Notes under the pieces: model-generated
The model's database searches: none
Told to the model about the DNA's origin: nothing
What the model saw: the letters and a program-made list of their open reading frames with translations, nothing else
In this document: in pieces, positions 10,145 through 25,100 of the stretch
Layout: each line of letters starts with the position of its first letter
Position numbering within the stretch: position 1 is the stretch's first letter
Made by a program: the position numbers and the translations under genes
Assembly: GCA_037893245.1 (NCBI GenBank)
Contig: JBAIAA010000885.1
Location: 1 to 64,000 of the forward strand
Source of the DNA: Crossaster papposus
Lineage: Eukaryota > Echinodermata > Asteroidea > Velatida > Solasteridae
Reading direction: 5' to 3'
DNA: 64,000 bases

Positions 10145-13100
10145 GTAAGTTCTCTAAATTATAATATAAATTCTATGAAAAAAAAATCAACCTAATCATT
10201 TGAACGAATGAGTGAGCACTGCATGATATGCGGGTCTGTGTTTGTTGACCTAAACACTGTTTGTTGTGTTCACACAAACACATTGCAGGGCTGACTTTGA
10301 TCAATAATGTGTCTGGCGAGCTTGTGTGAATGGTTCGATAGGAAATGAATAGATTGTGTGCACCGCGTCCATATTTATAACGCACGCACAACACCAACCT
10401 TACACCTTTCATCTGATGATAACATGTCCTGACAGTCACCGTTATATTCACGTGTATTTCGATTATAGTTTCCATCCCCGATGATAAAACTTGCTGAGAA
10501 TGAAGAAAACATTATTACACAACCAAGAAGATATTCCCACGAATACAATTCCGACAGATTTGATGTCGGGGCCAAACATTCTTGTCTCTCGACAGATGAT
10601 GGTTTTATAGAGTGATAAATAAACACAACGGGGCAAGTATTCAAATGATGCTAACGTGTTATATCTCCGGCCCCAGGCTGTGTCACGGAATTCAAATCCG
10701 AAAAACAGTGTATACAAAAATAACTTGATGTAACTTGATATGACATGATGCCTTTTGGTATTTAATATTTATTCAACGGGCATGGCGAGACTATATCGAC
10801 CTCTATGAATCCAACAGTGTATTAAAAAATATAGTATCATAATATACTAGGGGCCTACTATAGTATCTCAGTCAGTCATACTGTAGTATCTTATACTTAT
10901 ATCTTACCGGTATATCTTATACTTTATACTATAGTATCTTATATTATTTGTTCAATCAAAATGATAAAACATGGAATTGTGCACACCATGAATCCTAGTA
11001 TGTCATGAGCAAGGTATATTTGTCTCCAGAGCAATCACAGATTTAGGTAAAACAAGCAATTTTCAAATTGTTTGTTATTCTACCAATTTTTGTTCAAAGG
11101 TCAAATATCTTTTTTATGATATACTCTGAGTGTTTGCTAAATGTCATGCTTTTATCATCAAGTGAACGGTTCTATCATATTATGCACCATTCTGACTGAC
11201 TATCGCTCATGCTGTTCTTTGCTTTGATGTAATTAATTATTTATAATGCTGCTCATTACGAGTATAGCCACAAAACACGAGGCGATTCACTATAGTTATC
11301 CGTATCTTGTTGGTACTCCTTTAAAGGTAGGATACACCATTTGCAGATATCGAAAATATTTACTACCGAATTATTAAGAAATATCTTACTCATTTGAAAG
11401 TAAATAATGATTCGAATTTGAAAACAAACGCTGTTTTTCGTGCTTTTCTCGGCATCCATGATTGTAAAACTTCAGACAGGTCAGTTAAACGATATTTACT
11501 ATAAAATACAACCCCCAAATCTACCCATTCATGATAATTCAAGCAATTACCAATGGTGTATCCTACCTTTAACCAATAGTGGATTAATGTTTGACATGTA
11601 TTGTTACGGATAACGACCACTCCTAAAGTCTCCAAAAATAATCCACACGGATACACCTGTTTCTATATTAATATAACGCCAAAGCCAGAAGCCTTTTGTA
11701 GCGCCCAATTAAACATATTTTGTCAAAACAAATTGTTACTTGCATCTAATTTGTTTTGACCGTAAACTGTCAACGTCAACATTTTTTTCCTGCGTGTACA
11801 TGGAGAATGATGTATTTTTCATTATGCAAATCAGCAGCCTTGGATAATGAGCCGGTATATATCAACCCTGGGTTCCCTCGTTTACGCATTGTATAAACTA
11901 ACGCGTTCTGCATGACTGATCATAACGTCTTTGGTAATTATAGAGCTGTCCCCCATGAAGGCAAATTGTGCATAAAACATTTAACCCAATGCACTTTATT
12001 GACGTCAGAAAACGAGCTCAGAAAAAAAACAGACGGGAAGGATAATTTTAATCTTACAAAAAATCTAAAGCACCAACATAGCAGGAAATATCACACTAGA
12101 CAATGTATACTGTCGCTTATTCTATACAGTCACAATAATGTATTGTGGATACATACGGACTAACCATTAATCCTAACTCTTTTGGGTAATTTAGGCTTAC
12201 TAGGAAACAACCTTCCTCGTCCCAAATCCCAACACACTAAACAGCTGGGCCGATATTCATAAAAGCCTGCTAACTTAGCAGCCAACTAGGCCTTAGCAGC
12301 CCGCTAAATCCGTAGTTTGCTGCTCCGTGGTTACCAACTCATTTTGTATTCATAAAACCTTGCTAAGAATGTTACCAGCTAGTTGACAGCTAGACATTCT
12401 AAGCACGCAGCTGGGACAGCAGGCAAGTTGCCAGCTAGTGACTTAGAGACATCTTAGATCAACTCTAATGTTAGCAGTTAACTTAGCAACCAACTAAACT
12501 TAGCAACGTTTTATGAATATCGCTTAGCTTCAAATTAGGCTTAGCTGTCAACTAGAGCCCATTTTAGCAGCCAACTAGGCTTAGCAGGCTTTAATAAATA
12601 TCGGCCCAGGACTCTACCAAACCCTTGTGTTTGGGGTTTGGTTGCATGAGGATATCGTTAGGGTTAATGACACTCGATGTAATATAAAATAAACAAGCAA
12701 GGCTTCTCAATGCCTAACATGGGTGTGGAAATACATTACTGTCTGACCAACTTAGAATGTCTTGAAGTAATTAATGAAAACACCCTGCAAAAGCTGTGGT
12801 GTTGATTTAACACCATTCGGCAACACCAGATGGTTCTATACCAGTGATGTACATTTAACACTGCAGATTTGCAGTGAACATTCATCCAAACAGTCGGCAT
12901 AGTTCGGGCTACAAATAGGAGGATTTTATAGTCAGTTGAACTTCTACCCCCCTTTTTTCAAAGAAATATAATTGAACTGATTAGTTCTAAGTAGAATATA
13001 AACAACAAATTAGACTATCAAGTGTCACTTGAAATAACAGTTATGGGATTTTGTTTTAATGTTCAGATTGTTACAGACACTCAGTATTCAACGAATTATT

Positions 13101-16100
13101 AGTTTATTTTTTTATCATTTATTTTGCGCGAGCGGTCCAATTGAAATTGGAAAAACAATGTCATTGGTGAAATCAATATTGTTTTGCCGAAGTTATCCAG
13201 AATTCACCATAAAATAATGTCGTATTGACGTCGACATAAAACCCTGTAGGTTTCAATCAGTGACGGCATTACATAATTAGCTTATGCAGATGTCTGCAAA
13301 TTTCCATGTAGCTATAGACGATGTGCCCTCTGACGTCACGTGTTTACATCTGTATTCAAATGTGCCCGGCATATATGCGCACACATCGTGTTTTATAACA
13401 AATTGCTTAAAGAGTGACGTCACAGGTCAGATCGCCTTTGAATTATGTGACCTCTGATGTCATCTCTTAACCAAATTTATATGTAAAACATGATGCGTGC
13501 GCATACTGCCGGGCACATTTGAATACAATTGTAAACAGAGGGCACATCGTCTATAGACTGCTCCACACCCATCATGATTTGAGATCACCGTTAAACATTT
13601 CAATTCATTCTCAAAAAGCCTATTACAATTGCAGCACTTTAATTCACGAAAAAGACTATGATTTCACAAACGCACCATGCGCAAACGCTCACTCCAAGAA
13701 ATATAAGTGCATGATTTGATACAGATTGAAATGTTAAGAAGACAATCATGCATATCACAAGTATTTATCTAAAGAGTTCAAGCGTTTTAAGGGCAGTTGG
13801 ATGAATTATTTAACAACGCTGTTACTCAATGATTATACCGCCCTCTCCGATGACCTGGGCCCAATTTCATAGAGCTGCTAAGCAAAAAAAATTGCTTAGC
13901 ACAACAAGTCTTGCTCATTAAAAACAGGTTACTAGCCAAAATTATACATGTTTTTCATGCTAAGCAAGAAAACAGCTGATTATCAATCCAGAACAATAAA
14001 GATCAGGTACAAATTTGGTCTGTAACCTTGTTTTTGCCAAGGACAAATTGTCATGCTAAGCAAATTGTTGTGCTTAGCAGCTCTATGAAATTGGCCCCTG
14101 CATCATAGCGCATGAGTTACAATTTACGCTGTGCATTTGTGTATAGCGAACGACTTATGAACCAAATATTCAAATTAATAGTCATTGTCATGTACATCGC
14201 TAACTAATTTTATTCAAGCTGGAAGATATTTTTTGTTTGTACCTACGGTTAACACAATTTTATTTGTCTAAACATTCGTTATTGCATTTATCATTTCCTC
14301 TAATGGCAAAATCTTAAAAAAATTAAAATTAGTTGAGTAAAACTAGGGTGGCACTAGGTGATACCTTGTATCAGGCACCTACGATATAACAAAAAAACAG
14401 ACTAACTATTACAGATAAATAATTACAATTCTAAGCATTAAACAAAGTTATGGATAATAGGCTACGAGTAGGATCGTTATACAAAGCTCGAAGGGGAAAG
14501 ACACATAGCATATATTACATAGCAAAAAACATAGCATATTTCTTCTATTTTATAAATTATCACTCAGTTATCGAACAAACATGTAAAAACAATTTTGTGC
14601 GTGGACGAAAGTTATCGCAATTGAACGTTTATAAAATAGTATTTTTGCTTCGCTGTTTAAAATCAACTGGCTTTCAAAAACGACCGATATAGAAAAGAAA
14701 TTATCTATCATTTAGCTAAAGTATTGTTTAAAATATAATTGTATAAATGTGACCCGCTCTGCAAAAATGATGTCGCATAATACATTTTCACGCAAAGGAC
14801 TGCGTATTGTCTCAGAGGTGATTTTTCTTTCAACAAATTATTTTTTAGTTTTAAGGAATTTTGGTTTCTCTGGCACCTATTTTTTTTCAGAACTGATCGT
14901 TTGAAAAGTTTTTTTTTATCCCTAAAGTAGATTTAATCAAGGTTTTTGTCATCCTCTAACCATAGCATCTAATGAAGCACTAAAATTATGAATCTTCGTT
15001 TCTGTTTAAAGACATTTTTAATATAACTGAGAAAAAGCATTTAAAACAATCGTAAAAGACCAATGCATTACACCACAGAGTTGTGCCATATGTCAAATGA
15101 AAGCTTATTTCCTGCTCCTTCTGACCAACGGTAAAACTACAAAAATATATTGTTAACACACCAGACTCCTTTTTGCAGAGTGGGTCACGAATTCAATTTT
15201 CACTCTCTGTTATTGTTTTCAATCAAGAAAAACAAATACAGAACAAAAAAGGATTTCCTTTTAATACAAAACACACACGGCCAGTTTAATTAATTGTATT
15301 CACGCAGGTTCACTTTTCTTTTCTTTTTTTACAAAATTGCACAAATCATTTTGTTCCAGTAAAATATTTTACAGCACGGAACATGTAGAAGAAACAAAAG
15401 CTTATCAAAGTACTCTACTTCTGATAAGCGCTGAACATTTCAAGTTCCGTAGGCTACATAACATATGCTTTTGTAATAAAATACAGACTGTATGTACATT
15501 ATGCGGGCAGTTCAACAAATGCGTCTGCATAATCACTCGAACGCGCTGTACGAGCCGCTTGCAAGTGATGACTAATATAGCAAACGATGGACGCCTTACT
15601 TCGAGAAGCAAAATGACATATCTATTTGCCTCCTGAGTGCCCTCTTCCATAAAGATGCATGTCAACTGTGCAAAACCAAAACGAGAGAGGGCGCTGGTAG
15701 TTTGAATCATGTAGGATTGGCCAACAGGTGCACGAGTGAACCGCTAACCACTCAACGACTACAATTTAAACAAATACAACACTATGGGCCTTTTCGAAAC
15801 CTTTGCTTCGTCTTCGGCTTTGCCTCCGAATTCTGAATTACTGAGAAGCAAATATGAAATTAAAGCAAATATAAATAGTCTAACTTTTGGGTTCATATCA
15901 GTAGATTGAATGTTTCTGAAGCACAACGGGCATCAAAATGTGGCAAGGGATCTTGCAGTTGGGAATCTAAAATCTCCTTAAGCCAAAGACGGAGACGAAG
16001 CAAGGGATTCGAAAAGGCCCTATCTCGAAGATACCAAGAACGCCTATGGGCGGGGCTAGTGACGTATCAGTCGGTGTACTGCGCATAATCAGAAGGTCGT

Positions 16101-19100
16101 TCACATTACTCTATATCAAAGAGCGTAGAGCGGCGCGCGTAATTTTGTTAGGGGGAATTATCATAAATGGGCGGCTCTAGACCCCTCGCGTCATGATTAT
16201 TCAGTAGTTTTAACAAAGACGCTAATGCATTGTTATTGCTCATTCAACTAGTTACACATAGCCCAGAGGTACATTAAAGCACTTTGAAAAACGGCTTCTG
16301 TCGACCTCTCACGGTAGCTTAGTGGATAATGGGTTAGGTTATAGATCGTTCGACTGGGGTTCGAATTCGCTCTCTGCCTATTTTTCATTGACTATTTTGG
16401 TCTACAAGTTTGTTGTTGGAGTGAGTTTAATTTAAGGAAAAAAAAGGATCTGAGAACCCAACTTCCACTCAGTGTGGTGTAGATATACGTCCATTTATGA
16501 TAATTACCCCTAACCCTCCTAGGAAGAAAAAAAAAAATTACGCGAGGGGCGCTCTACGGTCTTTGCTTTATATCGAGTGTTCTAAAAATAGTCCAACAAA
16601 GTCTCCAGTTCCCGATTGCATTTTGTAACCATGACTACCTAGTAAGGGCTCAATGCAGCGCGCATTACGTGATTAGCTCCCGTCCCGATAGATAGCGGCC
16701 AAAAGATGAGCAACTCATTTCATTATTGACGTCGTGAGGGCGCTGTTGCTATCACACTGTCTACGAAAATCTTGAGCAAATGAAAACGCGCGTTCACAAA
16801 CCGTATTGGAATGTTATGTTTGAGCAAATCAATTAAAAAAACAGTTGCAGTGCAGAGCAAATATCTGAAATTAAACACAGATAATGTCGAGATTTTAAAG
16901 GCGAATTTGGAGCTACTTGTTTCACTCCTAATGCTCGTTAATAACAATTTTATTCGCACAAACTAATGGCACAATACACAGAAAATGAAAAAAAAAAATT
17001 ACAACAAAATTTAAATATATTAAGTATATATAATAATTACCTCCAAATGGGGGTAATAGGGAGACTCTCCCGTAGAGATGTGCACAGCTTTTCTACTCCT
17101 TTCTGTAACCCGACCCGTTTTCCCTAGTGCTTTTACCACGAAATTTGGTATTTATACTTTTTAGGACCCTGCTCTTAATATAAATGATAACAACAGTAAA
17201 GTTTTGTCTCCTTCTAGTAGCTAAACAAATAGGGAGACACCCCAAAGTCTCCCTATTTGGGAAAAGTCTCCCAATTACTGAATTATTTATCCTAAAGTGT
17301 CCCCCTAATGGTACATTTAGTAATATACATTGTATATATAATATAAACAAAAACACCGACACTTAGGGAGACAATCCCATAGGGATGTACCCAAACTTAA
17401 AACAGTCCTAACTTGTTTACCCTAACCCTTTTCTCTAAGATCTTCAGAGATTTATGCTATTTAGACCCGAATCTGTCGTTGTAGAGCCAAAACAACTCCC
17501 AAATATCGTTTTTAAAGGTACATGTAGTTAGACACTTAGGGAGACACTGAAATGTCTCCCTAAGTGCCACTGTCTCTTTATTACCTTAAAACCTATGCTA
17601 AATTGTTTCCCTAAGTGCTTTTAGTGAAATAATACAATATAAAAAATACAATAATTATGTTTTAGATAGGGATCAGTTGACACAAATATCGTAAATTACT
17701 TGTTAATCAGAGATATCATCCTCACTAAAAAGTTTAAATTCGACAATGCCGTCCCTGACATTAATCACAATCAAGAATCGACACATTTGATTTCATATTT
17801 ATGATACACCATCTTACCATACATTACAACAGTCTTCAAGTTCAATGGAGTTGTTGAGAAAGAAACAAACAAGGATTATTTAGTGCCTCGTTGGACGATC
17901 CAGATTTTTAAATTGTATTACGAAAGTTACAAGACAATGCTCTGTAAACTCAAATTAAGAGGAGTGACGTCAGAGACCAAGGCACCAATATCACAATGTG
18001 TCATTAGATGAAGGCGCCATTATTCTCAGAGCCTTTCTCCACGCAATACATAAAGCAATTAGCCACAATGGAGAACCGTAAAAACTACAACAATACTTTG
18101 AAAAGCTAAGTTATACACAGAAATTAAAGGTGACCAAAATCACCTCTAAACGTATTAAAACTCCTCAAGAAATTAAAGGTGCAGATGCAACCATACTGTT
18201 TGTATTATTATCATTTTCCTGACAACTCTCTGACGTTCAGCTTGTCTCTATCGACAAAAAAATAAACCTGAATTATATTCGGACCGAGTATAATTTTGTA
18301 CTTGTTAAATAATTATTCCATAAGTATAAATAAGAGCGTTTTACCCCCGTTTAGTAGTATATAATTGACAGGTGAATACTGGTATTATATATGGAAACAA
18401 TTGGACTGGGAGTCGCTGATAGCACGTAGGGAATAAGTTTAATGTTTACTGAGGTAATATAACTGACTGACTATTCGTATGACGAGCAGGAATGACGGGT
18501 TCAAGACATGAGTTCACCGAGCCACTGAAACCTTTCACGTCGCTTGCCCGGGAATATACCCACAAGTCAGGGAAATTCAGATCGGAAACGTGATTCCTTC
18601 CGCTACGCAGTAGGCTATACACTTGATCAGTGGTTGAGCCTGTTTCATGGCTAACGTCTAAGATCCTTGCCGACCTTCTTAGCCAGTATCTTAAGTTGGT
18701 TTAAAGATATTCTGTAAGTTGCCCGCAGATTGTACGACAGTTGGTGCGGTTTTGGGCAGCTATAGCAACATTTCTGGCAGCTAACTCCGTGTTGTAAAGT
18801 TTAGTCGACAAAACTCGGACAACTTGTTGCCGTCAGGAGGCGTGTAGTATACGTGTCCAACATGGAATCTAGCGTACAGACGTCACGGTATGACACAATA
18901 CCGAAGAAATGGTTCCCCTTTGGAATCTTTGTGATTGAGGTACCACAGTTCTTGGAACACTTGCGCATTTATTTCTTAATGCACTTTAGGATACTAAGAG
19001 GCAAAATAGGTAAGTATGTACTACGGAGTAGACACTAATGTTATTTATCTAATTATGTAACCAATGTTGACGATATTATATTCATCGTGGTCGTGTTTTA

Positions 19101-22100
19101 ACCCGTGTATTTCCGATTGATTTTACTCACTAACTGTATACTGTACAACTGCGTAAAACAATAATTGTTTGACATAGGTGACCCACTCAGCAAAAACAAG
19201 TCTAGTGTGTTAAAAATATTAGATTTTTGTAAGTTTTACAGTTGGTCAGAAAGAGCAGGAAATAAGCTTTCAATTGACATTAGTCTTTTACGATTTTTTG
19301 AAATTTGTTTTTTTCCAGTTATATAAAAATGTATTTGAACAGAAATGAGGTTTACAAATGTTAGTGCTTTATTCGATGCTATGGTATAAGAGAAAGACAA
19401 AAGCTTTTATTAAATATACTTTAGGGATGAAAACAATCTTTTCAATCGATCGATCAGATCTGAAAATATATGTGTCGGAGAAACCAAAACTCCTTTAAAA
19501 AAATTCTTTGTTAAAAGAAAAATTACATCTAAGACAATAAACAGCCCTTTACGTGAACATGTATTAGGCAAAAAAAGACTAATTTTTGCAGAGTACGTCA
19601 CGTATAAAAAAATGATGATAGATTTTTAAAATTATAATTAAAATTAAAGCCATGGAAATAAATGAATCTTTCTAACAATAGCAATTTTCCCCGCTATTTA
19701 AAGTTAATGTTTAGGTGAAATTGGCCGAGAGAAATGTAATTTTGCACCATTTTCGCATTAACTTGTACAGAAATACTGCATGGATTTTATTCAATTAAAC
19801 AGGTCAAAGAAATCCACGGAGTTGATTGGTCGATACCATTATTATATGTCATGCAATCTAGCTACCCATTGGCCTATACCAACTCACTCATGCAATCTAG
19901 CTACCCATTGGCCTATACCAACTCACTCATGCAATCTAGCTACCCATTGGCCTATACCAACTCACTCATGCAATCTAGCTACCCATTGGCCTATACCAAC
20001 TCACTCATGCAATCTAGCTACCCATTGGCCTATACCAACTCACTCATGCAATCTAGCTACCCATTGGCCTATACCAACTCACTCATGTAATCTAGCTACC
20101 CATTGGCCTATACCAACTCACTCATGCAATCTAGCTACCCATTGGCCTATACCAACTCACTCATGCAATCTAGCTACCCATTGGCCTATACCAACTCACT
20201 CATGCAATCTAGCTACCCATTGGCCTATACCAACCCACTCATGCAATCTAGCTACCCATTGGCCTATACCAACTCACTCATGCAATCTAGCTACCCATTG
20301 GCCTATACCAACTCACTCATGCAATCTAGCTACCCATTGGCCTATACCAACTCACTCATGCAATCTAGCTACCCATTGGCCTATACCAACTCACTCATGC
20401 AATCTATCTACCCATTGGCTATACCAACTCACAACATCGCCGTCATTATAATAATTTCCAAGTCCCCGCCCTTCGGTCAGACACGGCGCGGCTTTTATCA
20501 ATCTGCCGTAATATAATTTCCCATTTCCTCGGCAAGTCGGGCATTCTTTAATTGTAATTCGTGAGCTGATGTCTGGCCGAGCCGACTGAATCAAGTCAAG
20601 CTTGAGGGTGGTGTTGTGAGTGTTTGAATGCAGAGCACAGTAGCGGTGTACCAACCGAGCGCCTTAGCGCACCACATCATCTTCGCATCATTCGTTTTCG
20701 CTCATGAAATCGAAGACATGTTAGCATCCACACCTCGCTACACCGAATCGTAAGACACATCCACTCGGACAAAATGTTTCTAGCGCAGCGGTACTTCACG
20801 GCTGGCAATCTGTCCCTTAATCCATGCCCATCACTCGGTCAATCAAGAGATGGAAGGGAATCGAACGACAGTTTGGACGTGTACGAAGCCGTTAAGATTG
20901 AAGAGAAAAAACAACAGAAGAGGAAGGAAAAATACGAGAAAAGACGAGACTTGCAAGCTCAAGGACCTCCTAAGAAACCAGGCATGAAAACAAAGATGAA
21001 TCTTAAGATTGAGATGCTGATTGCGACGATAAATTAATGACAGTTACAGTGGTAGAGCTTTAGAGAATGACCATGACAAGAATGGGGATTCTTGGAGTAT
21101 AGGAGATTGCAGTGGTGTTTTTTGTTGCGCAAGACCACGACAACGGCGACAACGACGACAATGGCGACAACGACAACGGCGACAATGACGACGACAACTT
21201 CGAAAGTGGATGGACGATGCATGACACGAGGAAAGTGAAGAAGTTGACGGTGGTGACAGCGAAGTGGTCATAGTAGTGGTGTGATGGTGATATTATGGTA
21301 TAATAGTGCAGGTGATAGACATAATGAGGTGAAAGGTTTGGATGGTGATATAATAGTGACAATGATGGTGTGTTGGTGATATTATGGTATAATGGTGGTG
21401 ATCGACATAATGAGGTGAAAGGTTTAGACGGTGATATAATAGTGACAATGATGGTGTGATGGTGGCATTAAAAAAGATAATCCGTTCACCCTTTACATTT
21501 TGTAAAATTGTGTTCAATTGTCAAATTTGTTATTTAAAGTTTATAGGAAATTTAGCCATTGTAGTAACACTGCCGACATTCAATTTGTTGCACTATTGTT
21601 AACACTGTAAAATACTAGTTCACGTAACATTGTATATTTAAAAACATGAACTTACAAGGAAATTATTTGACGTACTTCTAATCTATAGAGCATGCGCAGA
21701 TTCTTTGATATTTACAAAAATGTCAAAGTCCCACATTTTAACAAAATTTAAACGAAATTCAACAATAAAAGAAAGAGATGGAAATTAAAAAGAACCAAAG
21801 GAAAAAAAAAAGGAAAAGTCATATACTAATAATTTATCAATGGCAAATAAGTTGGGCATAACTGTTTTCTTATTTAAAAACTACTTCCTTACTTTTTAAA
21901 AATGAAATCAGTTTATTGATAACTGTACTTCTATATTTCTGATTTCTCTTTTACCTCGACCCTAACAAGCAAATAGATTTAGTCACATCGGCAGATTTCC
22001 CAATGTCCGTAATAACTTCGTACAAGAAAACTCCTAATTGGTTTGTGCTGTGTGTTAAATTGATTGTATAACTGTTCATCTTTTTTTTCAGAGGGGGGCT

Positions 22101-25100
22101 GTTGTGACTGTGCGCTATGCCGATGTCTCAAGCGTGTACCGTACGGTACGTTATTTGCTATCCTACTCCTCTCTGGAGGATTAGCTCTCCTGACCTACGA
22201 AATAATCTACATTCGAAATATAGCTTGGCAGATGTTCTTCAGTGATGCTAAGATAAGCATAAGCGACAGTGTATTGTATGAAGGGTAAGTATATCAAGTT
22301 TTTAGTTTCAACGTTGTCAGCTGTTTTTGTCTATGTCCTATCTGATCGATGTGACTGTGAAGTGTTTTGTTATCTTGTAGTTTGTCTAATACGAGCAGAA
22401 ACAGTGTTTGACACCGAGTTCTTTGCATGCAGTCCCCGCGTCAGGAAGTGAGTCACGCGAGACAGTATCGCTGTAAAGAGTTGAAAGGAACGTGTTGCTT
22501 TCAAAGTTAAAAAAACGTCAAAAAAACAAGAACATGAAGAAAAAGAAAAAAACAATTGCCTCCAAATGTGAATAATTATTTCAGACTTAAAAAAACCCAC
22601 CATAGGCCTACAAACATTTAGAAGCGCATTTTCTTACTTTTTTACAAGAGGTCCGAGACATTATCATAAGGAATCGCATTCGATGTTGACCAGAGCATAC
22701 ACTGCTTCAAGGTGACGTTACACGGAACTATATGATGCCATTTGGCAAGCTTGATGTGTGAGATTGAAGCGCAGCCTTATTGGATAACGTTTCAATATCT
22801 TCCATTATCTGCTCCCAAATTGGATCGGAGGAAATCCTATTTGCGGATTTCGTAAAGGACAAGAGGCGTTTCATCACATCTTTGGGTATAAAATAAAACA
22901 TAGTGATACAGTTGTAGTCAGAAATAGACCTAAAAGGTCACGGAACGGGAGGGGATTTCTTAAACGAAAACACGAAAGCTTTTTAAACTGCGCCCATAGG
23001 CTTTGCCATTTTATTCACGAAACCAAAGCGGTATTGTTTTTCGTTTCATTTTTCAAGTTAACCTTAATAGGAGAAAATTAAGAAAATAAAAAGGTTTATT
23101 TATGTACGTGAAGAAAACCCGATTGTCTAATTATAGAGGATGGTAAACAATCCCGTAACCTCATAATCTCACTATTCACAGACCTACACTTTTAATGGTT
23201 AGGAAATCTTGTTAGAAGGAAAATGATAACAATTACTTCCGATTGCGGTGCAGTAGTTTAGATTTCAGCGCCATTTTTGTGACCAAATAACCTCTGACGT
23301 TGGTTCACAAAAATGACGTTGGTTCACAAAACTGGCGCTGGAATAAAAACTACGGAACCGAATCGGGAGTTATTGATGTCATTTTCCTTCTAACAAGATT
23401 TCCTATAAACCACACATTAATGGTTTGGTTGCGTTTTGTGACCACATTGTATAGTCCAGACAAAATACTTAATTTTGTTTTGTTGACTTATCACAAATTG
23501 CAACCAAAAAGATTTCACCACAGTGCACTTCTATAAGGTCCCTAGAATGACATACTAAAAGTCTCTAAAAATCCAAGTGGTGGAAAATGTCAAATTTGCA
23601 TAAATCGTCAATCTCTGCCGTGTAATATAGGTATTATAATTTTTATAGGTATTATAGGTATTTTTTTTTTGAACGTTTATGTTGGTGGTTCCACTTACAC
23701 ATCCTTACTTCAATAACATTTTCTAAAGCTTGTAATTGACTGAATATTTATGAAAATATAGTAATGGTCCAAAATGACTACAATTATACCCTATAATTTG
23801 CACGCATTTACCTTGTCTCTAGATATCATCAAGTAGTCAGTATTGACGAGCTTCAAATTCACCAAGTTGCTTACTGGCACAGTTATCCTATTAAACCCTT
23901 ATGGAAAATCATATGAACAATGATAACATTGTGATATTTAGCCCAGCAAACAAAACCTGGGGGAAAATGGTGTGTCCATAAATTGGGCTAACAAGTAGGT
24001 GAAGGGTTGCCTAAGGTGAAGGGTTTCCTAAGGTGAGAGACTTGAACAAGTTCAAGGAAACCCCCCAAATTAAAGATTTTTGTTGCTTACAATAATCATA
24101 TCTACGTTAAAATATATTTTGGGGATTTTCTTGAACTTGTTCAAGTCTCCCATGTTAGGCAACCCTTTAACTACATTTTCGCCCAATTTATGGACACACC
24201 ATTTCCCCCAGTTTTTGTTTGCTGGGCTAAATATCTCAATGTTATCATTGTTCATATGATTTTTCATAAGGTTTTAATATGATAACTGTGCCAGTAAGCA
24301 ACTTGGTGAATTTGAAGCTCACCAATACTAACTACTTGATGATATCTGGAGACAGTGTAATGTGCGCACACTGTGTGGGTTCACGAAGTTTTCATTTTGG
24401 ATAATTACTATGTTCACATAATTATTCAGTCACTTATGCTTTAGAAAATGTTATTGAAGTAAGGATATGTAAGTAGAATCACCAAGATAAACCTTTCAAA
24501 AAAATTATAATAATATAGGTTTTCCCGGACGATATCGCAAAATGTGCACATAAATTTGTAACTGGTGCATTCGTTTTCGTGCGAAATAGTATGAACGTTC
24601 ACATTCCCGTTTTCTATTTAACAATTGATAACTCGTTTTTGCATAATGGTGCATCCAGTCGTAAGAAATCATCACACGATTTCCCGAATGTGCACTGAAT
24701 TTAGTATATTAATAATCATTTTAGCGCGAATTCGAATGCACACCCGCAATCATGTATTCCTTTTAATTTATCAACAATAAATTTCGCTAAATGTGCAGCC
24801 GATTTTCAACGCATTTGTATACCTGGTCCAGCATTGGAATTCATTTATGTGTTATCAAAAGTAAAATTATGGGAATTAAACCAGGTGGTCTCGTCTTTGA
24901 AACTACCAAATAAATGCTATATACAAACACTAAGTTGAAGAAAAAAATCTTTATTTGCTCAGCATTTGCGTCGATGGCATCATATAGCTACATTTTACTT
25001 TATGCCCCCTAAAATTTTCAAATAATGACGACGCGGACTATATAGATGTAGCAAATAGACTGGATATCAACCACTCGTGTCTTGGTGGACAGTCCATTGA

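Noticed and set aside
16309-16380. Functional tRNA gene (also 27853, 1660, 58085 and 61533)
   Set aside because: A and B boxes are present but acceptor and anticodon stems do not pair well or are missing; SINE heads or pseudogenes fit better.
19851-20432. CRISPR array
   Set aside because: Units are directly contiguous with no unique spacers, in a eukaryotic intron.
19780-20516. Open frames of 137-223 codons with a 13-residue period
   Set aside because: They are translations of the 39-bp minisatellite, whose length is divisible by three; no splice link to M6 and no recognisable domain.
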